A stretch of DNA of 63,730 bases from Candidatus Scatonaster coprocaballi (GCA_018064475.1 JAGHVD010000068.1:1-63730), one strand, 5' to 3'. Positions 18,037-27,355 are shown, counted from the stretch's first letter. Numbers and translations are program-made. The notes: a model not told the origin generated them from the sequence alone.

Positions 18037-19347
18037 TTATACCGCCAATTTCACTATTTTTCTCTTTCTTCCTGTTCTCGATACGGAGAGGATCATGCCT
18101 ACCGCAATCATGAAGAAGAAGTTCGCCGTACCACCATAACTGAAGAACGGCAGTGTAATACCTGTCGGCGGAATCGCGCCGATGGCAACACCAATATTCA
18201 AGAATGCCTGAATCGTCAGAAGACTTGTATATCCCGCTGTCAGTACACGTGAATACAGGCTGTCCGCCTGCCAGGATACCATAAAACCACATATGGCAAA
18301 TAGCCAGAACAGCACCATGACAGAAAGGCCGCCCAAGAAGCCGAGTTCCTCGCAGATAATGGAATACACATAGTCATTGTGCGCTTCCGGAAGATACATA
18401 TACTTCTGTCGGCTGTTTCCGAATCCTACACCCGTCAGTCCGCCGGAACCGATGGCAATGATGGACTGTTCACTCTGATATGTCTCATCTTCATCCGCTT
18501 TCTTCTCTTCTTCGTCATCTGAATTCATCGTGGCGAAGATATTGAGACGGGTCACAACGTGGTTGAAGTTCTTCTGGAGGCTTTTCTTCTTCTCGGTCGG
18601 CATAGCCAGGAACAGAAGACTGCCCGCTACGATGCAGATCGCCAGCAGAAGTCCGCCGCCCTTCAGCCAAGACTTCAGCGGAATACCGCAGCATAGGAAG
18701 CAGATTCCGGAAATCGCAGTCAAGATCAAGAAGCAGGACATATGCGGCTGAAGCACAACGATCAGCAGACAGAACAGCACCATGATGCCCGGAAGCGTGA
18801 TATCCAGAATGGCATCCTTCATGCTCTGAAGCTTTGCATTCTTCGCGCGAAGTCTACCTTTCTTACGCATGCGCTGAATGAAAGAACGATATCCTGCAAT
18901 GAAGAATACAATGGCCACCTTGACGAACTCGGAAGGCTGGAAAGATACACCACCGATGAGGATCCATCGACGCGAACCGTTAATGACGGAGCCCTTGACC
19001 ATGGTCAGGACGGCCATACCCACTGCAAGAACATACATGGCCACAAAGAATGGCCATTTATCGAACCACTTAATTGGCAGGAATGTAATGACAACTGCTG
19101 CCACGAAGCCCAGGATCAGGAAGCGGCCCTGTTGAATGACATAGTACATGGAATTGCCTTGAGACGTATACGCTTTCGGCATACTGGCCGAGAAGAGCAT
19201 GACCAGTCCGAAGGCCATCATGAGCGTCACGATCACAATAATACCGATGTTGACATGTCTCGGCGCATAGACGTCGAGTGTCTTCACCGACCCATCGTCT
19301 TCATAAGCGATTGTATCGGACACAAGGTCCTTCATCTTCCGCTTCAC
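18037..19347 (-). CDS. ftsW: SEDS glycosyltransferase FtsW/SpoVE
   Basis: Polytopic peptidoglycan polymerase that pairs with a class B PBP at the septum. Ten transmembrane segments are predicted from the hydrophobicity pattern; SEDS motifs include GSVINGSRRWI, FQPSEFVKVAIVFF, PEAHNDYVYSIICEELGF and PPTGITLPFFSYGGT. A charged insert (about residues 270-290, rich in Asp/Glu/Lys) falls in the large extracytoplasmic loop. The start is a GTG at 19347 whose TGA-overlap with murF (GTGA) and AGGGAG seven bases upstream support it. SpoVE versus FtsW cannot be decided; position with murG, ftsQ and a PBP favours FtsW. Confidence 0.95.
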   Translation of the reverse strand: MKRKMKDLVSDTIAYEDDGSVKTLDVYAPRHVNIGIIVIVTLMMAFGLVMLFSASMPKAYTSQGNSMYYVIQQGRFLILGFVAAVVITFLPIKWFDKWPFFVAMYVLAVGMAVLTMVKGSVINGSRRWILIGGVSFQPSEFVKVAIVFFIAGYRSFIQRMRKKGRLRAKNAKLQSMKDAILDITLPGIMVLFCLLIVVLQPHMSCFLILTAISGICFLCCGIPLKSWLKGGGLLLAICIVAGSLLFLAMPTEKKKSLQKNFNHVVTRLNIFATMNSDDEEEKKADEDETYQSEQSIIAIGSGGLTGVGFGNSRQKYMYLPEAHNDYVYSIICEELGFLGGLSVMVLFWLFAICGFMVSWQADSLYSRVLTAGYTSLLTIQAFLNIGVAIGAIPPTGITLPFFSYGGTANFFFMIAVGMILSVSRTGRKRKIVKLAV

Positions 19348-20801
19348 TTCTCGTCTCCCTCTCGTACCTTCGCCTGATAATCTTCAACAATGGTGTGCAT
19401 CTCGAAGGAATGCGATGCCTTCAGTAGCACATGATCGCCTGGTTCCAGAAGTTTCAACAATTCTTCAACCATTTCTGTCTTATTGGTGAAAAGTCTCACA
19501 TCCATATTCGGGTCCACAGAAAGTGCACCACGCTTCACATTCTCTCTTTGGTCACCGGTGACCAGAAGGCCATCCAACTTGACCTTCGCTGCATGATTAC
19601 CGATCTCGATATGTTTCTCATCTGCAACGTGACCGAGTTCCAGCATATCCGCGACACAAGCATATGCCTTCCCCTCGCCGGCAATTCTTCGCAAAGACGA
19701 CATGGCAGACATCATCGACTCCGGACCTGCGTTATAGGAATCGTCAATGAAGATCACACCATCCACATTGACTTTGCGTTCACGATGGCCTACCTGATTG
19801 AAAGAGGCAATACCTTCCGCAATTTGAGCAAGATTGTAATGGTAATAAAGGCCGCAGATCAAGCCAGCCAGTGCATTGCCCACATGATGAAGGCCCAAAG
19901 CCTCAATCATCAGCGGCACTTCATATACCTGATCGATTCCGGCCTGCACATTGAAGAAGATCTTCTCCTCTTTCACATCGATCTTGGTCGCCATGGCAAA
20001 ACCATATGGCTTGTCCGTGAACGTTTCCGGTGTCGTCGAAGTGTACGCAATCTTCACATCACTTCGGATCAAGCCATCTTTTACAGCGCCTTGTAAATAC
20101 TCATCGTGATAAGGAAGGATCAGAAGTCCGTTCTCCTCAAGGCCTTCGATGATCTCCAGTTTCGCATTTCGGATCTCTTCACGTGAACCGAGTCGCTCGA
20201 TATGTGCCACACCGATATTCGTGATCACCGCAATATTCGGAAGTGCGATATGCGTCAGTTCCGAGATTTCACCGCGGCCACGCATACCCATCTCCAACAC
20301 CAAGACTTCGGTATCTTCCGGCGCACTCAGAATGGTCTGAGAAAGTCCAATTTCATTATTCTTATTTGCACTGGTCGCGAACACACGGCAGCAACGTGAC
20401 AAAGCACTTACGATCATCTGACGTGTAGACGTCTTGCCTACGCTTCCCGTCACCGCAATGACCTGGCATGCAAGTCGCTTACGGTAGTAGGTCGCAAGCT
20501 GTTCCAGTGCCAACTTCGTATCCTTCACCAGCACGACCGGTACACCTTCCGGTGCATCTTCCATTGAAGACAGGAGTAGTGCCTTCGCACCATCTTCTAC
20601 TGCAGCAACTGCAAATTTGTTGCCGTCGAATTTCTCACCGATCAACGCGAGATAGAGGTCGCCCTCTTCGATCGTACGCGTATCTGATGATACCCCGTTC
20701 AGTTGAAACATCGACGGGTCCTTCACCATCTCCGTTGCGACAAACTGGTGAAGTTCGCCGCCCGTTGCCTCTAATACTTCCTGTAATGTAAAAGCACTCA
20801 T
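19344..20801 (-). CDS. murF: MurF, UDP-MurNAc-pentapeptide synthase
   Basis: Cytosolic ATP-dependent ligase adding D-Ala-D-Ala to UDP-MurNAc-tripeptide. Mur ligase domains: N-terminal substrate domain with LQLNGVSSDTRTIEEGDLYLA-like segment, the ATP-binding loop VTGSVGKTSTRQM at about residues 116-128, the Mg/ATP motif NEIGLSQTIL, and the C-terminal domain beginning after IDDSYNAGPESM. Length 485. Its ATG overlaps the murE stop codon by ATGA, and its own stop overlaps ftsW, so the three genes are translationally coupled. In most dcw clusters mraY and murD follow murF; here they are missing. Confidence 0.97.
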   Translation of the reverse strand: MSAFTLQEVLEATGGELHQFVATEMVKDPSMFQLNGVSSDTRTIEEGDLYLALIGEKFDGNKFAVAAVEDGAKALLLSSMEDAPEGVPVVLVKDTKLALEQLATYYRKRLACQVIAVTGSVGKTSTRQMIVSALSRCCRVFATSANKNNEIGLSQTILSAPEDTEVLVLEMGMRGRGEISELTHIALPNIAVITNIGVAHIERLGSREEIRNAKLEIIEGLEENGLLILPYHDEYLQGAVKDGLIRSDVKIAYTSTTPETFTDKPYGFAMATKIDVKEEKIFFNVQAGIDQVYEVPLMIEALGLHHVGNALAGLICGLYYHYNLAQIAEGIASFNQVGHRERKVNVDGVIFIDDSYNAGPESMMSAMSSLRRIAGEGKAYACVADMLELGHVADEKHIEIGNHAAKVKLDGLLVTGDQRENVKRGALSVDPNMDVRLFTNKTEMVEELLKLLEPGDHVLLKASHSFEMHTIVEDYQAKVREGDEK

Positions 20802-22333
20802 CCCTGGTGTTCTGCCTTTCTTCTTCCTTCTAGTTCTTTCAGCGCGGAAGAAGTTTCTTCCGCATCCACAAAGCGCACATACTGTCCCTGCATCTCCATG
20901 GTCAACTCGTGGCCCTTGCCTGCAATGACCACAATATCCTCCGGTGTCGCCATCTCAACGGCCTGTGCGATGGCCGCACGGCGATCTTCGATGACACAGT
21001 AGTCCGCATCCTTGACACGACGGAATCCGTCAAGGATCATGCCGGAGATACTTTCGAAAGACTCATCTCTCGAGTTATCCGTCGTCACGATCGTATAATC
21101 ACTGCAACGAGCGGAAACCTCACCCATAGAGTAACGACGTTCCGGCGGTCGATGACCACCACAGCCAAAGACAGTGATCAGTCTTCCCCTGCAAGCCGGT
21201 CTCAATGCGTGAAGCAACACTTCAAGGCTATCGCCGTTATGCGCATAATCCACATACACGCGAAGCCCCAGCTGATTATCGATTTTTTCCATACGTCCCG
21301 GAATCTTCGCATAGGTCATGCCTTCACGGATCTCTTCCTTGCTCACGCCACAAAGATATGCCGTCGCCGCTGCGCAAAGCGCATTGTCCACGTTAAAATC
21401 ACACAGAAGCGGGACGAAGATCTCCGTCTCATACTCCGGACACACGAAGGTAAATGTCATGCCGGGCACGCCCGCTTGTTCTATTGGGGCCATCTTCTTC
21501 ACATAGAAGTCAGCCTCTCCCGAGACACTATAAGTATAGCATTTCTTCGTTTTCTCACCTGCATATTTGAGAATCTCATCTACTCTTCTCGAATTTCGGT
21601 TCACCAAAGCAATCTCGCAATGGTCGAAGAGGCTCAGTTTACTCAGGAAATAATCTTCTTCTGTTTCATGTTCGCCTTCCGACACGTGGTCATTCAAGAA
21701 ATTGGTAAAAACACCCACCGCGAAGTTCACGCCACGTGTGCGCTGGAACTTCAACCCCAGAGACGAGACTTCCATCACGCAGTGTTGCACATTTTCTTGC
21801 CGCATCCGGCTCAAGAGTTTCTGGAACTCCCAAGCTTCCGGGGTCGTGTGTTTCGAACGTTCGGCCAGATCTCCGATCTTATTTTCGACGGAACCAATGA
21901 GTCCGCAATTTCTTCCGGAACGATTCAGGATCTCATGCAGAATATACGTGGAGGTAGTCTTCCCCTTCGTACCCGTTATGCCAATGATCTTCATGTTCTC
22001 GGACGGATGTCCGAAGCAAGTAGCCGCCATATCTGCATAGGCATTTCGGCAGTTCGGCACCGACACAACTGTTACATCATACTGGGAAGCAAGCTTCATC
22101 ACTTCTTCTTCGACTTCGGCTCTTCTTCGGTCATCGATCAGGATCAAGGATGCACCCAGTTCGGCTGCTTTAGCAATATATCTATGACCGTCAGTCAGTT
22201 GACCGATCATCGCAACAAATGCCGTATTCCTTCTCGCCTGTCGAGAATCCAGTACCACATCCTCAATATCGATATCGAGGCTTCCTGCAAGCAAAGTATA
22301 TTCCGTTTCAGAAAGAAGACTGCGTACATTCAT
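20798..22333 (-). CDS. murE: MurE, UDP-MurNAc-tripeptide synthase
   Basis: Ligase that adds the third stem-peptide residue. The ATP-binding loop is GITGTKGKTTSTYIL; the middle domain carries HCVMEVSSLGLKFQRTRGV; the C-terminal domain has YVDYAHNGDSLEVLL. The residue-3 selectivity motif, DNPR in meso-diaminopimelate enzymes, reads DNSR here (in TTDNSRDESF). The Arg that contacts the side-chain carboxylate of diaminopimelate is kept, so meso-diaminopimelate is the likelier substrate, but the Pro to Ser change leaves some doubt. Length 511; GGAG nine bases upstream of the ATG. Lies between the PBP gene (7-base gap) and murF (ATGA overlap). Confidence 0.95.
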   Translation of the reverse strand: MNVRSLLSETEYTLLAGSLDIDIEDVVLDSRQARRNTAFVAMIGQLTDGHRYIAKAAELGASLILIDDRRRAEVEEEVMKLASQYDVTVVSVPNCRNAYADMAATCFGHPSENMKIIGITGTKGKTTSTYILHEILNRSGRNCGLIGSVENKIGDLAERSKHTTPEAWEFQKLLSRMRQENVQHCVMEVSSLGLKFQRTRGVNFAVGVFTNFLNDHVSEGEHETEEDYFLSKLSLFDHCEIALVNRNSRRVDEILKYAGEKTKKCYTYSVSGEADFYVKKMAPIEQAGVPGMTFTFVCPEYETEIFVPLLCDFNVDNALCAAATAYLCGVSKEEIREGMTYAKIPGRMEKIDNQLGLRVYVDYAHNGDSLEVLLHALRPACRGRLITVFGCGGHRPPERRYSMGEVSARCSDYTIVTTDNSRDESFESISGMILDGFRRVKDADYCVIEDRRAAIAQAVEMATPEDIVVIAGKGHELTMEMQGQYVRFVDAEETSSALKELEGRRKAEHQG

Positions 22334-22339
22334 GATTCA

Positions 22340-25219
22340 TCACTCCATTTTCAGCACAACGACTGCACCATAAGGCACCTGTTCAGGCTCCTGCTCGGAA
22401 GAAGCCGTCGTTGTCTCCGTGGTTTCTATCTCAGTATCTTCCGGATCCGAATCTTCAGATTCCGTCTCCTCCGGCTCGTATTCCTCCGGATCAAAATCCT
22501 CCGGGTCCGACTCATCGATCTCTTCGATTGGATCGCGGGCAAGTCGCTGGGAAACGACTGTTCCCTTCACATTGCCTTCAATCTTGATATTGACTCCATA
22601 CTGTTTAGACACCTTGATACACTCGATTACATTCTTCCCTTCGAAATTCGGAACAATGGTCTTACTCATCTCTGACTCTTCGACATATCTCGGATAGAGT
22701 ACGATCGTGGAATCTTTCAACACCGTATCATGTTCGCCGTAATAGATCGCTTCGACAATCGTATCATCGTTCATGGTTCCGAAGCCATCCATGACCACAT
22801 AATCTTCTTCCTGAAGAAGCATTCTTGCTTCCTTATAAGTCATACCGGTCACATCCGGAACATGATATTCAAGAAGCATGCTCTTATACTCTTCTTCATT
22901 CAATTTTCGTCTCACGCCAAGATACTCCAGGGATTCTTCTACAATTCGGGCCGCCACTTTGGCCGCTGCAGAAGAACCGACTTCTTTATCTTCCGGCTTG
23001 TTGATAACGACGAGTACAACGATCTCCGGGTCGTAAGACGGTGCATAGCAACCGAAGGAAATAACGTGCATACCCGCTTCTTCACCGATTTCAATTGTGG
23101 AAGTACTCGTCTTACCGGCAACATAGTATCCAGGCACATAGCCTGCAGCACCGGTACCTTCATTAACAACGGCTTCCATCAAAGAACGAACTCTTGCAGA
23201 GGTGGTCTCCGAGAAGAGAGTACGTACTTTCTCCGGTTCAATCTCGCGGATAATATTGCCCTGCGCGTCGACGATCTTCGAAGTCATGTGCGGGCGCATC
23301 AATGAACCACCATTTACCAGCGCCGAGTAGACCGTGGCCAGTTGAAGCGGCGTCGTAGTCGAGGACTCACCGAACGACAACGTCGCCATATCGACTTCTG
23401 TCGGTTTTTCGTGGAAGATTCCCTTTGCTTCCATCGGGAGGTCTACACCGGTAATATCGTAGAATCCGCAGTTATGGATATAAGCGTAGTATTTATCAAT
23501 ACCGACACGCTGTGCAAGTCTAACGAAGATTGGGTTACAGGAACGCTCGAATGCTTCACGCAAAGTCTCTTCACCGTGGTTACCTTCGGTCTTCTCACGC
23601 CAACAACTGATGGTATCGACTTCTGTAATCGGAATCGGATTATCCTCGAACCACTCGTCCTCTTTTGCTACACCTTCTTCGAGTGCGATTGCAGTCGTCA
23701 CGGCTTTCATAGTAGAACCTGGTTCATAAGTATCCGAGATACAACGATTTCTCCATGCATTTCTCATCAGATAGTTGGAACGGCCGTCCAGTTTCAGCGC
23801 ATTTTCGCCTTCACCTTCGACAATGACTTCGTCTTTCAGCCTATCCCATTCCGCATCACTCAGTCCGTAAGGCTTCTCACGCGGTGTGTTGAGGTCGAAG
23901 TCCGGCATGGACACCATGGCCAGGATCTCACCTGTATACGGATCCATTACGATTGCCGTAACACCTTCACGCGGTTGATACTCGTCATATGCATCACGAC
24001 AAGCTTCTTCCGTGATACGTTGAATGGTCAAATCCAACGTCAGCTGAACATTGTATCCGTCTTGGGATTCAATACTGGTCGGTGCAGAATACGGAAGCGC
24101 GCTCTGGTTATAGTTATCGACCTCCGCATAGGTGTATCCTTCTGTACCGGTCAGATAATCGTCATAATACGCTTCAATGCCATATTGCCCGACAAGTGTA
24201 TTGTCTCGCTGATCTGCAAATCCAATGACCTGCGCCGCGAGATTTCCGTAGTTATAGTAACGCTTCGGTACCGAGTCAATCTTAACTCCGCCGATGCCAT
24301 GTTCATTCAGATAGGTGTTCAATGCAGTCTTCTGTTCAGAAGTAACCTTCTTTTTTACCTGAATATACGCCTTATCTACCTGGCCCAGCCATTCCACCAT
24401 ACTCGCTGTATCGACACCGATATATTCATGGAAAGCCTCCGCAATCTGCTCCACAGTCTGCGGTTCTTTCTTGGTTTCTTGAGATTTCAGCACATCAGAA
24501 GGTGTAATACCGATCGTGTACTCATAGGTAGTACTTGCAAGTACATTGCCTGTACGGTCCAGAATATCACCGCGCGAAGGAATATCTTCGATTCGCTGCC
24601 AGTGCATCGTCGAAGCTTTATGTGAATATTCCTCGTAATGGGTATGCTGAAGGTTAAATTGCACTTTGATCAGGTAACCCATGAAAGCAGTCAGCGCTAG
24701 GAAAACCGCAACCAGAACAAGACGACCGCCCACTCGAAGTCCACCGCTTGTGGAATCCTCATGGTTCTCTTCAGCCGGATGTTCTTCCACATTCGTTTCT
24801 GTTCTTGTATCTGCAATGGTTTTTTTGCGTTCATCCATTTTACTTGGACGACTCGAAGAATGATTGGAAACAAGATTCGTCTTCTGCTCGACTTCCGGTT
24901 CAGCATTCTGTGTCTTCGCTTTGCGGTTCATACGAAGCAGTTTCTTACGTGTCTGTCGCTTTACCTCGGCATTTTCCTCTTTGCGATTGGTCTCAAACCA
25001 TGGTGTATAGGGTTGATCGACGGAAGAGGAACGAAGCACCGGTTTCTTCGTAGAAGCAGGAGTTCCGGACGCAGCCTGACGGCGCATTACATGCTGTTGC
25101 GCCGCATTACGTCGAGCAGGATTCTGGCTCGTCGGTGTGTGGCGCATCGCATTCTGCCTGGATGGCTGCTGTTTCGGATTACGGTTATTCTGACTTTTTC
25201 CGCGGTTCTTCGAGGCCAT
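22340..25219 (-). CDS. Class B PBP with PASTA domains (FtsI/SpoVD-like)
   Basis: Transpeptidase that cross-links septal peptidoglycan. A long Asn/Gln/Arg-rich cytoplasmic tail (1 to about 160) precedes one transmembrane helix (about 164-186). Then come the dimerisation domain (IPSRGDILDRTGNVLAS) and a transpeptidase domain with STMK (Ser502, Lys505) and SCN (560-562). The third motif, normally KTG, reads KTS (703-705) in VAGKTSTST. Two PASTA domains follow (about 787-845 and 854-959); the second is interrupted by a roughly 50-residue acidic stretch (about 898-947). Length 959 is much longer than the usual 600-750. Position between ftsL and murE is the canonical ftsI/pbpB/spoVD place; which paralogue is not decided. 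Confidence 0.93.
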   Translation of the reverse strand: MASKNRGKSQNNRNPKQQPSRQNAMRHTPTSQNPARRNAAQQHVMRRQAASGTPASTKKPVLRSSSVDQPYTPWFETNRKEENAEVKRQTRKKLLRMNRKAKTQNAEPEVEQKTNLVSNHSSSRPSKMDERKKTIADTRTETNVEEHPAEENHEDSTSGGLRVGGRLVLVAVFLALTAFMGYLIKVQFNLQHTHYEEYSHKASTMHWQRIEDIPSRGDILDRTGNVLASTTYEYTIGITPSDVLKSQETKKEPQTVEQIAEAFHEYIGVDTASMVEWLGQVDKAYIQVKKKVTSEQKTALNTYLNEHGIGGVKIDSVPKRYYNYGNLAAQVIGFADQRDNTLVGQYGIEAYYDDYLTGTEGYTYAEVDNYNQSALPYSAPTSIESQDGYNVQLTLDLTIQRITEEACRDAYDEYQPREGVTAIVMDPYTGEILAMVSMPDFDLNTPREKPYGLSDAEWDRLKDEVIVEGEGENALKLDGRSNYLMRNAWRNRCISDTYEPGSTMKAVTTAIALEEGVAKEDEWFEDNPIPITEVDTISCWREKTEGNHGEETLREAFERSCNPIFVRLAQRVGIDKYYAYIHNCGFYDITGVDLPMEAKGIFHEKPTEVDMATLSFGESSTTTPLQLATVYSALVNGGSLMRPHMTSKIVDAQGNIIREIEPEKVRTLFSETTSARVRSLMEAVVNEGTGAAGYVPGYYVAGKTSTSTIEIGEEAGMHVISFGCYAPSYDPEIVVLVVINKPEDKEVGSSAAAKVAARIVEESLEYLGVRRKLNEEEYKSMLLEYHVPDVTGMTYKEARMLLQEEDYVVMDGFGTMNDDTIVEAIYYGEHDTVLKDSTIVLYPRYVEESEMSKTIVPNFEGKNVIECIKVSKQYGVNIKIEGNVKGTVVSQRLARDPIEEIDESDPEDFDPEEYEPEETESEDSDPEDTEIETTETTTASSEQEPEQVPYGAVVVLKME

Positions 25220-25255
25220 GCTTGGAAGTCGCGCTCCTTTCCCTATCAGATTACT

Positions 25256-25900
25256 TTAATTATCCACTTTGGAATAATAATCCGCTAGGTCGCGCTTTGC
25301 TTCCTCAACGATATCATCGGTAAGTCCCACCGAGTTGTAAGAACGGTTCGTTGTCAGATGGTCCTTGTGCGGTACGACAACACGCACGATCTGTTTCTCA
25401 CTTGGTTCCACCATGCCAAGACGCATGCTGGCAATCTTATGAACCGAATCCAGATCCGCATCCACGAAGAGAGTCTCCTTCAGTTGGCTCGTCTCTTGGC
25501 GCATCTTATTGATCTGGCGTTCTTTCTTGTTATTCGCAAAGTTCATCGATGCAATCTGTGCTTCATTATACACCAGAAGACCGAACATCGAAGTAACGAA
25601 AGCTATCGCCATACCAAACAAAATAATGTCACGAACGCGACGCATTGTCTGCGAGATTGACTTCTTGCGGTGATTAGCATAAGCCGCCTTGGTCGCACGT
25701 TCAGTAGACTTGCGATCCTTCTTCTTCTCATCGTTCATAATGCGAATATCTAAAGTTGTCTGTTCCATAGCACTCATATACTGCTCAATCTCACCATCGT
25801 TGAAAGCGGAAAGGTTCAGGCCCGTTGCATAGTTTTCACTACTATGTCTACGTGCACTCTCGTCAGTATGTTTTTTCATTGTTTTTACTGCTTGAGCCAT
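25256..25900 (-). CDS. ftsL: FtsL-like cell division protein
   Basis: Small bitopic divisome protein that activates the FtsW-PBP pair. A charged cytoplasmic tail of about 90 residues precedes one transmembrane helix (about 92-113, IILFGMAIAFVTSMFGLLVY), then an extracytoplasmic leucine-zipper-like coiled coil (about 120-145, KKERQINKMRQETSQLKE). The segment RLGMVEPSEKQIVRV matches the FtsL end motif. It overlaps rsmH by 16 bases and precedes the PBP by 36 bases, the usual ftsL place. Sequence conservation in this family is low, so the call rests on topology and position. Length 214 is longer than typical because of the N-terminal tail. Confidence 0.85.
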   Translation of the reverse strand: MAQAVKTMKKHTDESARRHSSENYATGLNLSAFNDGEIEQYMSAMEQTTLDIRIMNDEKKKDRKSTERATKAAYANHRKKSISQTMRRVRDIILFGMAIAFVTSMFGLLVYNEAQIASMNFANNKKERQINKMRQETSQLKETLFVDADLDSVHKIASMRLGMVEPSEKQIVRVVVPHKDHLTTNRSYNSVGLTDDIVEEAKRDLADYYSKVDN

Positions 25901-26862
25901 TCCTCATCATTCCTTTCAAACACTCTCAGTTTGGCACATCCTGAGCGCTTATTCTCCATAGCTTCTTTCTTTGAGGCGACGATGGGTTTGCTATGGATCT
26001 GTCTCCCCATCGGACGTTTCCCACAGACACACATCGGAAATTCTCTCGGACATGTGCAGGGGTTCTCCAGCTTGCGGAATGCTTCTTTCACCAGTCTGTC
26101 TTCCAGGCTATGGAAAGAAATCACTGCAAACCTTCCGTTCGCATTCAGTACGGCGGGGACTGTCTCCAGAAGGTTTGAAACCGATGCCAACTCGTGATTG
26201 ACCTCGATTCGAATCGCCTGGAAGCAGCGTCTTGCCGGATGCTGATCCTCTTTTCGTGCGGTGTGGGGCATTGCGCTTCGAATCAGGTCTGCAAGATCAG
26301 TCGTGGTTCGAATCGGTGCTTCCTGTCTTCTCTTCTCGATAGCAGAAGCAATTCTTCCAGCAAAGCGTTCCTCGCCATAATCCCGAAAGATCCTTGTCAG
26401 ATCCGCTACAGAATACTCATTTACCACAGTCTCGGCCGATAATGCCTGTTCCTGGTTCATGCGCATATCCAGAGGCCCATCCTGCATATAGGAGAATCCT
26501 CGATCCGCTGTATCGATCTGATGAGAAGAGACGCCAAGATCAGCTAACACCCCATCTACCTTGTCAATGTTCATACCCTTAAGTACATCTGCGATTGCCG
26601 AGAAATCGGTCTTCACAAGTACCCATTTATCCTCTGCGCCAAGCTCTGCCCGTCTTCTTTCACAAGCCGCCAGCGCTTCGTCATCTTTATCCAGTGAGAT
26701 CAGTTTTCCTTTCTCACCCAGTCGTGCGACGATGCCCGAACTATGTCCGCCACCGCCTGCCGTACAGTCTACATAGATACCGTCCGGCTGGATGGCCAAG
26801 CCTTCCATGCACTCGTCAAAGAGTACCGGGAGATGATGGAAATTACAGTCCCTTGATGTCAT
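25885..26862 (-). CDS. rsmH: 16S rRNA (cytosine1402-N4)-methyltransferase RsmH
   Basis: SAM-dependent methyltransferase (MraW) acting on C1402 of 16S rRNA. Motifs: HLPVLFDECMEGL, YVDCTAGGGGHSSGI (SAM-binding), GVLADLGVSSHQID, RGFSYMQDGPLDMRM and SFHSLEDRLVKEAFR. A cysteine cluster CTCPREFPMCVCGKRP near the C-terminus fits the metal-binding variant in Firmicutes. The ATG at 26862 (325 residues) has GGTGG eight bases upstream and lies 20 bases inside mraZ; the frame continues 42 codons upstream into mraZ without homology. Confidence 0.97.
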   Translation of the reverse strand: MTSRDCNFHHLPVLFDECMEGLAIQPDGIYVDCTAGGGGHSSGIVARLGEKGKLISLDKDDEALAACERRRAELGAEDKWVLVKTDFSAIADVLKGMNIDKVDGVLADLGVSSHQIDTADRGFSYMQDGPLDMRMNQEQALSAETVVNEYSVADLTRIFRDYGEERFAGRIASAIEKRRQEAPIRTTTDLADLIRSAMPHTARKEDQHPARRCFQAIRIEVNHELASVSNLLETVPAVLNANGRFAVISFHSLEDRLVKEAFRKLENPCTCPREFPMCVCGKRPMGRQIHSKPIVASKKEAMENKRSGCAKLRVFERNDEEWLKQ

Positions 26863-27274
26863 TCTCAATACCACCAAAGTCGTAAGTTGACTCGTCTTCC
26901 ATGCTCTGCTCGTAGTACGTTGCAGTACAGATCTCAAGCATGTCCGGTTGCTGCAAGATGCAGATTTCCGTAGACGGCTTCGCACCAATCTTCTCCCAAA
27001 GTTCAGTGGTTACAGAAATACGGCCCTGCGAATCGATCTCGCACTCCAAAGCCTCACCAATGACAGCACGTCTGAGGTTTCGAATCTTGGGGTTCGTCAT
27101 CGAGAAACTGTTGATTGACTCAACGATCGTCTGGAAACGCTCTTCGCTATAGACGCTCAGATAGTTTCTGTCCATGCTCAAAGTCACATACATACGCGGG
27201 CCTAATCCGTCCCTTGCTTTCGCAGGAACGAAGAATCTACCCTTCGCATCGATTTTGTTCATGAAACGAGCCAT
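26843..27274 (-). CDS. mraZ: Transcriptional regulator MraZ
   Basis: AbrB-like DNA-binding protein forming ring oligomers that controls the dcw operon. Two SpoVT-AbrB-type halves are seen: MNKIDAKGRFFVPAKARD near the N-terminus and EIDSQGRISVTTELWEKIG in the second half. Start is the ATG at 27274 with GGGGAG five bases upstream (143 residues); a GTG two codons earlier overlaps that site. First gene of the dcw operon, with four candidate MraZ boxes between its promoter and its start codon, so it probably represses its own operon. Confidence 0.97.
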   Translation of the reverse strand: MARFMNKIDAKGRFFVPAKARDGLGPRMYVTLSMDRNYLSVYSEERFQTIVESINSFSMTNPKIRNLRRAVIGEALECEIDSQGRISVTTELWEKIGAKPSTEICILQQPDMLEICTATYYEQSMEDESTYDFGGIENDIKGL

Positions 27275-27296
27275 GGCCACTCCCCGTTTTCTTGAT

Positions 27297-27347
27297 ATTC
27301 ACCACTTTACTCCATTATGGTGAAAAATCACTCCACTTCTCACCACT
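27297..27347 (-). promoter_or_regulatory. MraZ box array (four 10-bp repeats)
   Basis: On the minus strand four related decamers occur as two head-to-tail pairs: AGTGGTGAGA (27347-27338), AGTGGAGTGA (27337-27328), AATGGAGTAA (27316-27307) and AGTGGTGAAT (27306-27297). Spacings of 10, 21 and 10 bp put them on one face of the helix, as expected for contact by a ring-shaped MraZ. They lie just downstream of the -10 element, a repressing position. Tandem GTG/TGG-type boxes upstream of mraZ are known from other bacteria. Confidence 0.75.
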
Positions 27348-27355
27348 CTGTTGTC

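Noticed and set aside
18035-18292. 86-codon upstream extension of murG
   Set aside because: It lies inside ftsW in another frame and has no MurG homology; the ATG at 18034 gives the standard protein.
20909-22675. A 588-codon open frame on the plus strand
   Set aside because: It is antisense to murE and the end of the PBP gene, has no ribosome-binding site and its translation is a Cys/His/Arg-rich shadow of the real genes.
26863-26988. 42-codon upstream extension of rsmH
   Set aside because: It lies within mraZ in another frame and does not resemble RsmH.
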